A stretch of 5,607 nucleotides of DNA, taken from Spirochaetota bacterium. Its GTDB lineage: Bacteria > Spirochaetota > Leptospiria > Turneriellales > Turneriellaceae. The stretch spans positions 1 to 5,607 of the forward strand of contig JAKQXK010000305.1 of NCBI GenBank assembly GCA_029561505.1. The letters run 5' to 3'. Shown piece by piece: positions 1-5,607 of the stretch. A program made the position numbers and the translations under genes. The notes beneath the pieces were generated by a model. The model was not told the origin of the DNA. It ran no database searches and saw only the letters and a list, made by a program, of their open reading frames with translations. Each line of letters begins with the position of its first letter. Within the stretch, counting starts at the first letter, position 1.

Positions 1-194
1 AAGGGCGATTGGCTCATCAGATCGGGGTTGGGTGCCCCGACCTGATTGACTGCGAACACCTGAAGTGCACCCCCATAAGGGTTAATACCATCGAAAAAGC
101 TCGGGATGCCTTCGACGATTTCCATCTCCCAGGTGCGCGGGTATTCGAGCGAATACCATTTCTCAGCTGAAATAAAAGTCTGCGTTGACGCCAT
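1..194 (-). CDS. Unidentified protein, N-terminal 64 residues only (possible DUF3805-like domain)
   Basis: This is the 5' end of a gene that runs off the left edge of the window. ATG is at 194-192, only 3 nt after the argG stop (TAA, 200-198), so it is probably co-transcribed and perhaps translationally coupled with argG; there is no clear Shine-Dalgarno. The visible part starts MASTQTFISAEKWYSLEYPR and continues with TWEMEIVEGIPSFFD and GGALQVFAVN. It has no signal peptide or membrane segment, so it is probably cytoplasmic. The pattern W-[YF]-S-x-E-Y-P-x-x-W followed by an acidic stretch, F-F and G-A-L-Q is reminiscent of the DUF3805 / PsbP-Mog1-like fold as I remember it; that is a weak inference and gives no function. 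The reading frame is open and has a sensible amino-acid composition, so I trust the gene more than the family name. Confidence 0.72.
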   Translation of the reverse strand, partial: MASTQTFISAEKWYSLEYPRTWEMEIVEGIPSFFDGINPYGGALQVFAVNQVGAPNPDLMSQSP

Positions 195-197
195 GCT

Positions 198-1415
198 TTA
201 GCCGATGAGCTTCTTATAGTCTGAGTAAGAGTTTCGCGCAGTGAGCGCAAAAAGTTTGATAAAACCTTCTGCATCAAACTGGTTATAGACATTCTCTTTT
301 TCAAACGACGCCAGCGCTGCACTGTATAGCGAATTGGGCGATTTTCGCGCCACGACCTGAGCGCTGCCTTTATAGAGCTTCACTTTAACGACGCCGTTCA
401 CGGCGCGGTTGGTCTGGTCGACAAACGCCTGCAGCGCCTCGCGTTCTGGCGTGAACCACTGGCCGTTATAAACCAAGCGCGCATATTTCAGGCTCAGCTC
501 GTCTTTGAGGTGCTGCAGGTTACGCTCAAGGGTAATCGATTCGAGATCACGGTGCGCAATATGCAGAATCGTGCCACCTGGGGTCTCATACACACCGCGT
601 GATTTGATGCCGACGAGTCGGTTTTCTACGATGTCAACCCTGCCGACGCCGTGTTCACCGCCGATCTTGTTCAGGTACATCAGCAACTCAAAAGGAGCCA
701 TCTTCTTGCCGTTCACGGCGACCGCGTTCCCGTTAACAAACTCAATCTCGAGCGTTTCTGCCTTATCAGGCGCTTTGTCCGCGCTTTTTGTGAGAATGAA
801 CATGTCTTCTTTGTACTCATGCCACGGGTCTTCGAGAACTCCGCCTTCGTAGCTGATGTGCAATGCATTGCGATCCATTGAATATGGCTTTTCTGCAGAC
901 GCGGTCACAGGAATATTCTCTTCTTTTGCATAACGAATCAGATCTTCTCGACCTTTGAAATCCCACGTGCGCCATGGTGCGACGATCTTGAGGTCGGGCT
1001 TGAGCGCCATGAATGTGAGTTCAAAGCGCACCTGGTCGTTACCTTTGCCTGTCGCCCCGTGAGCGACCGCATCGGCGCCTTCTTTTTCGGCGATTTCTAC
1101 CTGACGCTTGGCAATTAACGGGCGCGCGATCGACGTGCCGAGCAGGTAACGCATTTCATAGACCGCCGAGGCGCGCAGCATCGGGAAAACGTATTCGCTG
1201 ACAAATTCAGCGCGCAGATCTTCAACGTAACATTTTGATGCGCCGGTGCGCGCCGCTTTTTCTTCAAGACCCGTGAGCTCTTCTTCTTGCCCGATATCGG
1301 CGCAATACGCAATAACTTCGCATTGGTATGTTTTTTTCGCCCAGTGCAATATCACCGACGTGTCGAGCCCGCCCGAATACGCGAGCACCATCTTCTTGAT
1401 TTCAGGTACTTTCAT
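198..1415 (-). CDS. argG: Argininosuccinate synthase (EC 6.3.4.5), complete
   Basis: This enzyme catalyses the ATP-dependent condensation of citrulline and aspartate to argininosuccinate, the penultimate step of arginine synthesis, in the cytoplasm. The 405-residue length is typical of the family. The N-type ATP pyrophosphatase loop AYSGGLDTS lies at residues 12-20. Also present are [15 protein letters not shown] (119-133, nucleotide/aspartate site), GREDLI (155-160), [15 protein letters not shown] (178-192, citrulline-side loop) and [13 protein letters not shown] (269-281). All of these family signatures are intact, so the enzyme should be active. The ATG at 1415-1413 is preferred because it leaves the usual short N-terminal strand before the P-loop; an ATG at 1419 is out of frame and closes after five codons. 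No strong Shine-Dalgarno precedes it (GCGGATGA just upstream). It follows the NHL lipoprotein gene after 59 nt and is 3 nt before the next gene. I saw no arginine-repressor box in the short leader. Confidence 0.98.
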   Translation of the reverse strand: MKVPEIKKMVLAYSGGLDTSVILHWAKKTYQCEVIAYCADIGQEEELTGLEEKAARTGASKCYVEDLRAEFVSEYVFPMLRASAVYEMRYLLGTSIARPLIAKRQVEIAEKEGADAVAHGATGKGNDQVRFELTFMALKPDLKIVAPWRTWDFKGREDLIRYAKEENIPVTASAEKPYSMDRNALHISYEGGVLEDPWHEYKEDMFILTKSADKAPDKAETLEIEFVNGNAVAVNGKKMAPFELLMYLNKIGGEHGVGRVDIVENRLVGIKSRGVYETPGGTILHIAHRDLESITLERNLQHLKDELSLKYARLVYNGQWFTPEREALQAFVDQTNRAVNGVVKVKLYKGSAQVVARKSPNSLYSAALASFEKENVYNQFDAEGFIKLFALTARNSYSDYKKLIG

Positions 1416-1474
1416 TCATCCGCATCGCAGGGACGAGACGGCGCGTAAATGAAAGTGGGGCCGCGAGGTCGCGC
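1416..1474 (-). other. Short spacer between NHL lipoprotein gene and argG, with a small hairpin
   Basis: A 59-nt gap. Near the lipoprotein stop it holds the short inverted repeat CGCG-AGGT-CGCG (plus strand 1462-1473), a 4-bp all-GC stem with a four-base loop. No T-run follows on the minus strand, so it does not look like an intrinsic terminator. I see no convincing -10/-35 pair or arginine operator. Read-through from the lipoprotein gene into argG is the simplest reading, with a weak promoter inside the lipoprotein gene as the alternative. Confidence 0.4.
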
Positions 1475-3100
1475 TCAGTAGGGTAGCTGCAGCACTTTTA
1501 CGCGGTTGTTTGCCCGGTCGGCAGCCCAGATGTAGCCGTTATCAAAAATAAGCCCTTTGACGAAATTGAAAGTTGTCTGCGTTGTGCCAGCACCCCCGGA
1601 AATAAAGTCGCTTTGCCCAAGCACGTGAGTGGCAACCGGGTCATCGGCATTGATCGGCAGATCGAAGAAAAGTATCCGGTTATTGCCCTGATCGGCGATT
1701 GCGAGTTTATTGTTCTGCGCGACGATGCTGCGCGGTTGGTTGAGGCTGTTGTTCGCGGGCTGCGCAGCGCCCCGGTTTGCGAGTGGAAAATTCGGCCCGC
1801 TGTGCCCAATGACATAGTTAGCGCGCACATCGGCAGCCGCTGGCAGCGCTGTATAAACCAGAACTCTGTGGTTACCGCCGTCTGCCACGTACAGCCTGTT
1901 CTGGTCGGCAAACATGTCATAAGGGCTGTTGAGGTAGCTGCTCTGCGTCGAATAATCTGTGCCGCTCGTCGTGGTGCTCGTGTCAGGTTGGCCGATGGCA
2001 AAACTTGCCGAAGCTCCGTTGCCCGTTGGTATCGAGTTGAACACCATGATACGGTTGTTTGCCTGATCTGCGATGTATAACCGGCCCTGAATCATCGAAG
2101 CTGCGGCAGGGCTGTTGAGGCGGGCCGGCGCAACTAATGTGCCGTTGTTTAACACTCCTGTTGTTAATAAAGGCTGTCCGATGACAAGGTTCGCCGCGGC
2201 ACCGTTGCTCTGCGGCACCTGGTTGTAGATCAGCACACGATGGTTCATCAGGTCTGTGACGAACATGGTTCCGGTCGCCGACACGCTGACGTGTTGAGGC
2301 TGATCGAAGCCCTGGGCGCTGATTGCACCACCGGCATTGGCTGCTGTCGTGAAGCCTGTTGTGAAGCCCGCCTGACCTACGACGACGTCGGCGGCGGCAG
2401 CGCTTCCCGTCGGCAGCGAGTTGAAGATAAGCACCCGGTGGTTATCGCGGTCAGCGACAAAATATTTCAGACGGTAGCCATGATTGGGGTCGATGTATGC
2501 GCCGTGCGAATACGGGCTGTCAATACCGTTCGCAGCATATGGCCCACCTGTTCCGTTGCCGCGATTTTCCGTAACGGCATTCCATGCGGTTTGAAATAAG
2601 AAAAATTCTGTGCTCGTGCCCGAGTTGATATTTGCGCCACCGCCACCGTTTTCATTATACTGTGTCGCCAGATTCGAAAGTACCGTATCAAGGCCAGTGC
2701 CGAATGACTTTGTGAGCGACGCAGTCTTGTAGGCGGCCACGTCTTGCACACAGACCGTTATCTGTCTGCCATGCAAGGCCAGATCGTCGTATGGCAGTGA
2801 GATAGTGGCAGCGACGGTAACTGCATTCAAAATATTACCCGAAACGTTGGTGCCGCCCGCCGCCTGAGTGGCTGAACAATTTGTTCCGTGCAGAATTCGG
2901 TAGGTGCCCGTGCGATCGGCCCGAAAAGTAATATCAAAGCCCACCAGGCGAGTCGCAACCGTAAATGTCGGGCTCGCCGTGGTATCGCTCAGAATTTCGA
3001 GGGTGATCTCGCGATCTTCGTCTGCGAACTGGTGCAGGTACTGCCCGCACCCGGCCAGAATGGCGATAAAGGCTACAAGATGTGCAACGCGTGCTTTCAA
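1475..3100 (-). CDS. Predicted lipoprotein with N-terminal beta domain and six-bladed NHL-repeat propeller
   Basis: A 541-residue envelope protein. Residues 1-18 form a lipoprotein signal peptide: basic start (MKARVAHL), hydrophobic core and lipobox LAGC with Cys18 as the predicted lipidated residue, followed by an acidic stretch (DEDRE, 27-31). Residues about 32-135 look like an Ig-like beta-sandwich with two cysteines (75 and 117) that could pair. Residues 145-205 are a Gly/Asn/Ser-rich linker. From about residue 205 to the C-terminus there are six NHL-type units with the core [AT]-D-x3-N-[HN]-R-[VI], Asp at 217, 283, 345, 407, 470 and 528. Five linkers of the type [VA]-[VIL]-G-[QH] separate them. 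NHL propellers usually bind proteins, glycans or other ligands; the ligand here is unknown and no catalytic residues are evident. The start is TTG: no ATG or GTG occurs between the upstream in-frame stop (3124-3122) and residue 1, and the signal peptide begins right there. Cell-surface or periplasmic location is inferred. Confidence 0.93.
   Translation of the reverse strand: MKARVAHLVAFIAILAGCGQYLHQFADEDREITLEILSDTTASPTFTVATRLVGFDITFRADRTGTYRILHGTNCSATQAAGGTNVSGNILNAVTVAATISLPYDDLALHGRQITVCVQDVAAYKTASLTKSFGTGLDTVLSNLATQYNENGGGGANINSGTSTEFFLFQTAWNAVTENRGNGTGGPYAANGIDSPYSHGAYIDPNHGYRLKYFVADRDNHRVLIFNSLPTGSAAAADVVVGQAGFTTGFTTAANAGGAISAQGFDQPQHVSVSATGTMFVTDLMNHRVLIYNQVPQSNGAAANLVIGQPLLTTGVLNNGTLVAPARLNSPAAASMIQGRLYIADQANNRIMVFNSIPTGNGASASFAIGQPDTSTTTSGTDYSTQSSYLNSPYDMFADQNRLYVADGGNHRVLVYTALPAAADVRANYVIGHSGPNFPLANRGAAQPANNSLNQPRSIVAQNNKLAIADQGNNRILFFDLPINADDPVATHVLGQSDFISGGAGTTQTTFNFVKGLIFDNGYIWAADRANNRVKVLQLPY
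1478..2461 (-). repeat. Six NHL repeat units within the lipoprotein gene
   Basis: Degenerate protein-level repeats. Core segments are FVADRDNHRVLIF (residue 214 on), FVTDLMNHRVLIY (280), YIADQANNRIMVF (342), YVADGGNHRVLVY (404), AIADQGNNRILFF (467) and WAADRANNRVKVL (525). The conserved Asp residues are spaced 66, 62, 62, 63 and 58 residues apart, longer than the roughly 40-50 residues of many NHL blades, because each carries an extended loop after the G-[QH] motif. The last unit ends at the final residue of the protein, so closure of the propeller probably uses a strand near residues 205-213. The units differ at DNA level, so this is old repetition and not a recent tandem expansion. Confidence 0.88.
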
Positions 3101-3104
3101 CCTG

Positions 3105-3109
3105 CTTCC
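3105..3109 (-). promoter_or_regulatory. Ribosome binding site supporting the TTG start of the lipoprotein gene
   Basis: GGAAG on the minus strand lies 4 nt before the TTG at 3100-3098 and is the best Shine-Dalgarno-like sequence near any start in the window. The same bases belong to an ATG-GAA-GCA-GGT-TGA mini-ORF (3111-3097) whose TGA overlaps the TTG start. Confidence 0.5.
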
Positions 3110-3141
3110 ATTTGACGGCGGTTATTTGCCGGCTGCAACCA

Positions 3142-3366
3142 TTATTTCTTTTTCAGAATGAATCGTGTCATGGTGAAAACCGACACGACGATGCACACGG
3201 CAAACCCCGCGACATTAAACGCAGTTGCCTCTTCAGACATACGAAAGCCGAATATTAGCAGCGGTATTTTGATAAAGATGACGGAGTTCAGAAAGATCAT
3301 CACCATTTGCCGCACATCGAGCGTCTGCTCGGCGTCACGGCGCACGGGGTCTTGTGTTTCTGGCAC
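3142..3366 (-). CDS. Small two-helix membrane protein of unknown function, next to nuoH
   Basis: I do not recognise this protein. From the GTG at 3366-3364 it is 74 residues; a TTG at 3396 would give 84 residues but overlap nuoH by 29 nt. I chose the GTG because it lies 1 nt after the nuoH stop (TAG, 3370-3368), typical of coupled genes, though neither start has a clear Shine-Dalgarno. The N-terminus is polar (PETQDPVRRDAEQTLDVRQ). Two hydrophobic segments follow, about residues 21-41 (MVMIFLNSVIFIKIPLLIFGF) and 49-69 (centred on FAVCIVVSVFTMTRFI), separated by the short loop RMSEEATAF. A basic tail (KKK) ends it, so the protein is an inner-membrane hairpin. Position suggests a link with NuoH assembly or the membrane arm, but that is inference. 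It is not NuoI (no Cys clusters) and is too short for NuoJ. The hydrophobic pattern and operon position argue for a real gene. Confidence 0.72.
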   Translation of the reverse strand: MPETQDPVRRDAEQTLDVRQMVMIFLNSVIFIKIPLLIFGFRMSEEATAFNVAGFAVCIVVSVFTMTRFILKKK

Positions 3367-3367
3367 G

Positions 3368-4426
3368 CTAATGGTAATAGACCCAAAAGCCGGCAATCAG
3401 CAGGTTTGCCATCGCGATAGGCACGAGTTTTTTCCAGCCGAGGTTCATGAGCTGGTCATAACGAAAGCGGGGTATCGACCAGCGTACCCAGACAAACAGA
3501 AAAACAAAAAAGAATGCCTTTGCGAAAAACAGCCCGGCCCCGATCAGCGGCGCGAACCAGGCGGTTTTCACGGTTTCTGGCAAAAACTGCGGCAGGTTGT
3601 AGCCACCGAAAAACAGCAGCGCCGCCAGAAGCGACAGCGTAATCATGTTCATGTATTCTGCGATGAAAAAGAGCGCAAATTTAAAGGCGCCGTATTCGGT
3701 GTGAAATCCCACTACGAGTTCACTTTCGGCTTCGGCAAGGTCGAATGGCAGGCGATTGGTTTCGGCAAACATCGTCACGAGAAAAACCATAAACGCGATG
3801 GCTCCCGGCAGTGTCAGAATAAACCAGCCGTCTTGTTGTGCCTTAACGATGCGCGTCAGGTCGAGGCTACCCGCCAGAATCACGATCACTGCGAGGCTCA
3901 GGGCGAGTGCCAGTTCATATGAAATCATCTGTGCAGTCGCGCGCACTGAACCCAGAAGCGCATATTTGTTGTTGCTCGACCAGCCGGCGAGCATGATGCC
4001 ATAGACGGCAAGCGACGCCACCGCTGACATATAGAGCAGCCCGCCGTTCGGATTCATGACCTGAAAAACAAAAGTTTTGTTGCCCGTTGCCGATTCAACA
4101 AAATCGGGCAGGTGCGTGAATACCGGGGTGAACGGAATCGCCGCCCAGAGCAAAATCGCGGTTGTCATCGAAAGCGCGGGCGCGAGCACGAAGAGCCATG
4201 CATCGGCATTGCGCGGTATCGTTTCTTGTTTCGTCAGAAACTTGATGCCGTCAGCCAGCGGCTGCAACAGCCCCCACAGACCGGCGCGGTTTGGCCCGTA
4301 ACGGTCTTGAATGTAACCCGCCCATTTACGCTCGAGCAGCGTATAATAAGCCGCTCCGGTAATCATGGCGCCAAAGATTATGACAATTTTGATGACGACC
4401 CAGAGAATTTCGCTGTGGTACCACAT
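3368..4426 (-). CDS. nuoH: NADH-quinone oxidoreductase subunit H (complex I, ND1 homologue), complete
   Basis: This is the membrane subunit that joins the peripheral and membrane arms of complex I and forms much of the quinone-entry channel. The 352-residue length is in the normal range. Family signatures are all present: [18 protein letters not shown] (residues 32-49), [16 protein letters not shown] (53-68), the [20 protein letters not shown] stretch (151-170), the acidic quinone-loop signature [20 protein letters not shown] (222-241) followed by HTEYG, and the [19 protein letters not shown]-terminal motif (315-332). Several hydrophobic segments fit the usual eight-helix topology. The ATG at 4426-4424 starts just before the first helix; no Shine-Dalgarno is obvious in CTGACCCAAACTCT upstream. 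A 100-nt gap separates it from the delta-prime-like gene, and a small membrane protein follows within 1 nt. No other nuo gene is visible; nuoG or nuoI would commonly be adjacent. Confidence 0.97.
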   Translation of the reverse strand: MWYHSEILWVVIKIVIIFGAMITGAAYYTLLERKWAGYIQDRYGPNRAGLWGLLQPLADGIKFLTKQETIPRNADAWLFVLAPALSMTTAILLWAAIPFTPVFTHLPDFVESATGNKTFVFQVMNPNGGLLYMSAVASLAVYGIMLAGWSSNNKYALLGSVRATAQMISYELALALSLAVIVILAGSLDLTRIVKAQQDGWFILTLPGAIAFMVFLVTMFAETNRLPFDLAEAESELVVGFHTEYGAFKFALFFIAEYMNMITLSLLAALLFFGGYNLPQFLPETVKTAWFAPLIGAGLFFAKAFFFVFLFVWVRWSIPRFRYDQLMNLGWKKLVPIAMANLLIAGFWVYYH

Positions 4427-4526
4427 AGAGTTTGGGTCAGCCCGTTCTTTTCGTCGCGAGCGTCGAGCCTAAATGAACCGCTGTCTGTCGCGCTTACGTT
4501 GGCGTCGTCATGGCTGCGCCGGGGCT
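4427..4526 (-). other. Spacer upstream of nuoH, no recognisable signal
   Basis: The longest non-coding gap in the window (100 nt). It holds no hairpin-plus-T-run terminator and no convincing sigma-70-like -10/-35 pair. A GC-rich stretch, CTCGACGCTCGCGACG (minus strand, around 4452-4467), has only partial self-complementarity. If nuoH has its own promoter this is the natural place for it, but the sequence does not show one clearly. Confidence 0.3.
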
Positions 4527-5477
4527 TCAGCGCGCTGTCCACAGCGGAAAAAAGCGAAAATAGAAGCTGTAAAAAACCGCCTGCTGGTTAAGGGGTCTGT
4601 TGCCGAAGATGCGTGTTTCGAGCGATCGCAGGTAACTGCGTATATGGTCCGCGCCTCTGAGTGCCGCCGCGACTGGCATGCGGCTCAGAACGAGCGGGGC
4701 GAGCGGGGGCACGTGGCCTTCTGTGACCCGGTCGCGCAGCGCGGCCCAAAAAGGCAGAACCGCGAAGCGCAGAGCGCGCGTTTGTACCGTCACCGTTTCT
4801 TTGTCAAACAGTTGGCGTGGTATTGTATAGAGAACCCGCTCGAGCGCGAGAAAATCGTCGTTTGAATAGGCGAGTGTGTCGCAGGCAGCGCGCATTTCGG
4901 TGATGAGCTTTTCTGTAGCTTCTGGATATTGCATCATAAAATCTCGTACACCTGCGAGGTGATAAAATCTAAGCCATCCGTCAGACGGCAGACTCTGGCC
5001 GGCAGGTGCGATGTGCACGCGCGTGATGACGGCCCGCGATCTGATCGTCTCTTTCAGAATCTCGGCGGTGGGCACACTGAGAAAGTAATAGTGCCGTTCA
5101 CCCGGCTCTTCGAGCGTTTTCAGCATCGCCGTTTCGGCTTCGTCTTTGATGCCCGCCGCATTCTGAAAAATGACGACACGCGCATTGGATTTCCACGGCG
5201 CATAGGGCAGAATCTTTTTCTGCAGGTGCCTGACTGTACCCGTCGGGGTTTCTTTTTCGCTGCCAATCAGCACTGATTCGCCTGTGAATTCAATTAGATC
5301 GGGGTGCCGGCTCTCGTGTACCAAAGTCGAAGTGAGTGCCATGCTGTCTGATGCGTCGCGCCTGTTGAGGTACAGAATATCGCAACCCAGCTGCCGAAGA
5401 TGCGCCGCTTTTTCAGGCGACATATCGCCTTCAAAAATGACCGTCTGCGGCGCATTTTCTGCGTTAATGCGCAGCAC
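4527..5477 (-). CDS. holB: DNA polymerase III delta-prime-like clamp-loader subunit with degenerate P-loop and no zinc module
   Basis: A 316-residue AAA+ protein of the clamp-loader type, a cytoplasmic partner for loading the sliding clamp in replication. The diagnostic block is at residues 101-148: VVIFQNAAGIKDEAETAMLK, then TLEEPG, then FLSVPTAEILKETIRSR. This matches the delta-prime/gamma pattern (Walker-B-like strand, A-LLK-LEEP, sensor 1, then SRC with the arginine finger). The SRC motif reads SRA here, with Arg148 retained. HPDL occurs at 58-61 as in the family. The Walker A equivalent GDMSPEKA (17-24) keeps Gly and Lys but lacks the second Gly and the Ser/Thr, so ATP binding is unlikely; the E. 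coli delta-prime subunit is also inactive as an ATPase. The four-Cys zinc module is missing (only Cys32 and Cys199). The C-terminal half (about 165-316) is helical-looking and divergent. The GTG start at 5477-5475 is the first start after the in-frame ilvE stop, 6 nt away, with weak GAG as ribosome site. Confidence 0.82.
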   Translation of the reverse strand: MLRINAENAPQTVIFEGDMSPEKAAHLRQLGCDILYLNRRDASDSMALTSTLVHESRHPDLIEFTGESVLIGSEKETPTGTVRHLQKKILPYAPWKSNARVVIFQNAAGIKDEAETAMLKTLEEPGERHYYFLSVPTAEILKETIRSRAVITRVHIAPAGQSLPSDGWLRFYHLAGVRDFMMQYPEATEKLITEMRAACDTLAYSNDDFLALERVLYTIPRQLFDKETVTVQTRALRFAVLPFWAALRDRVTEGHVPPLAPLVLSRMPVAAALRGADHIRSYLRSLETRIFGNRPLNQQAVFYSFYFRFFPLWTAR

Positions 5478-5483
5478 GTTCTC

Positions 5484-5606
5484 TCAATAGACGGGCGTTA
5501 GCCACTTCATATATTGCGGCATCTCACCCGAGGCGTACGCAAAGAAGGTATTTCTCAGCTTTTCGGTGATGGGGCCAATCGTACCCGCAGCGATCTGGCG
5601 ACGGTC
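5484..5606 (-). CDS. ilvE: Branched-chain amino acid aminotransferase, C-terminal 40 residues only
   Basis: The 3' end of a gene that enters from the right edge. The visible residues run from DRRQIAAGTIGPITEKLR through NTFFAYASGEMPQYMKW to LTPVY and a TGA stop (5486-5484). The pattern G-x-I-G-P-I-T-x-x-L, then FF, then G-x-x-P-x-Y-x-x-W-L-x-x-V, is the C-terminal signature of group I class IV branched-chain aminotransferases (EC 2.6.1.42). These PLP enzymes interconvert Leu/Ile/Val and their 2-oxo acids. The catalytic lysine and PLP site lie outside the window, so activity cannot be judged. The delta-prime-like gene begins 6 nt after the stop, in the same frame, which implies co-transcription. 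A closely related class IV enzyme cannot be fully excluded from 40 residues. Confidence 0.8.
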   Translation of the reverse strand, partial: DRRQIAAGTIGPITEKLRNTFFAYASGEMPQYMKWLTPVY

Positions 5607-5607
5607 G

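Noticed and set aside
17..322. A 101-residue minus-strand frame overlapping the argG 3' end and the next gene
   Set aside because: It overlaps two better-supported genes in another frame and has an Arg/Ser-rich composition without any motif.
1405..1419. Alternative ATG at 1419 as the argG start
   Set aside because: It is out of frame with argG (4 nt from the true ATG) and reaches a stop after five codons.
1462..1473. CGCG-AGGT-CGCG inverted repeat after the lipoprotein stop as an intrinsic terminator
   Set aside because: The stem is only 4 bp and no T-run follows on the minus strand, so it is listed as a minor hairpin only.
1613..2080. A 155-residue plus-strand open frame opposite the NHL lipoprotein gene
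   Set aside because: It is antisense to repeated NHL codons; its VA/R-rich composition and lack of domain or ribosome site mark it as a shadow frame.
1478..2461. NHL repeats as a CRISPR array or recent DNA tandem repeat
   Set aside because: The similarity is at protein level only; DNA units differ and spacing follows propeller blades.
3158..3922. A 254-residue open frame on the plus strand, antisense to nuoH and the small membrane gene
   Set aside because: It lies wholly opposite well-supported genes, has a low-complexity, basic composition (many K, R, Q, H) and no recognisable domain; it is a shadow of the nuoH codon pattern.
4551..4585. Two T6 runs on the minus strand after GC-rich bases near the 3' end of the delta-prime-like gene, possible terminator
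   Set aside because: They lie inside the coding region, no stable stem precedes either run, and they encode a plausible Phe/Tyr-rich C-terminus.

Overview
The window is a moderately GC-rich bacterial chromosome segment (a little over 50% G+C by eye). Every gene I can support lies on the minus strand, so transcription runs from high to low coordinates. The gene types suggest a spirochaete of the order Leptospirales, perhaps a Turneriella- or Leptonema-like organism: a lipoprotein with a Leptospira-style N-terminal beta domain and NHL repeats, a clamp-loader delta-prime subunit without a zinc module, and a group I-like branched-chain aminotransferase C-terminus. This placement is inference from style; no marker gene such as rRNA is present.

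In transcription order (right to left): the last 40 codons of a branched-chain amino acid aminotransferase (ilvE, 5484-5606); a DNA polymerase III delta-prime-like clamp-loader subunit with a degenerate P-loop (4527-5477, GTG start, 6 nt after ilvE); a 100-nt gap with no recognisable signal; nuoH, the quinone-site membrane subunit of respiratory complex I (3368-4426); a small unrecognised two-helix membrane protein starting about 1 nt after nuoH (3142-3366); a 541-residue lipoprotein with a six-bladed NHL beta-propeller (1475-3100, TTG start); a complete argininosuccinate synthase, argG (198-1415); and the first 64 codons of an unidentified protein, possibly DUF3805-like, beginning 3 nt after argG (1-194).

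The spacing (6, 100, 1, 41, 59 and 3 nt) and shared strand allow one or two long transcripts with no clear terminator between genes. The genes are functionally mixed: two amino-acid biosynthesis enzymes (branched-chain and arginine), a replication factor, one complex I subunit without its usual partner nuoI, and an envelope lipoprotein. I see no mobile element, CRISPR array, RNA gene, integrase or attachment site, and no obvious new multi-gene system. The points most worth a second look are the isolated nuoH with its small membrane partner, the NHL lipoprotein and the start-codon arrangement in front of it, and the reduced delta-prime subunit.
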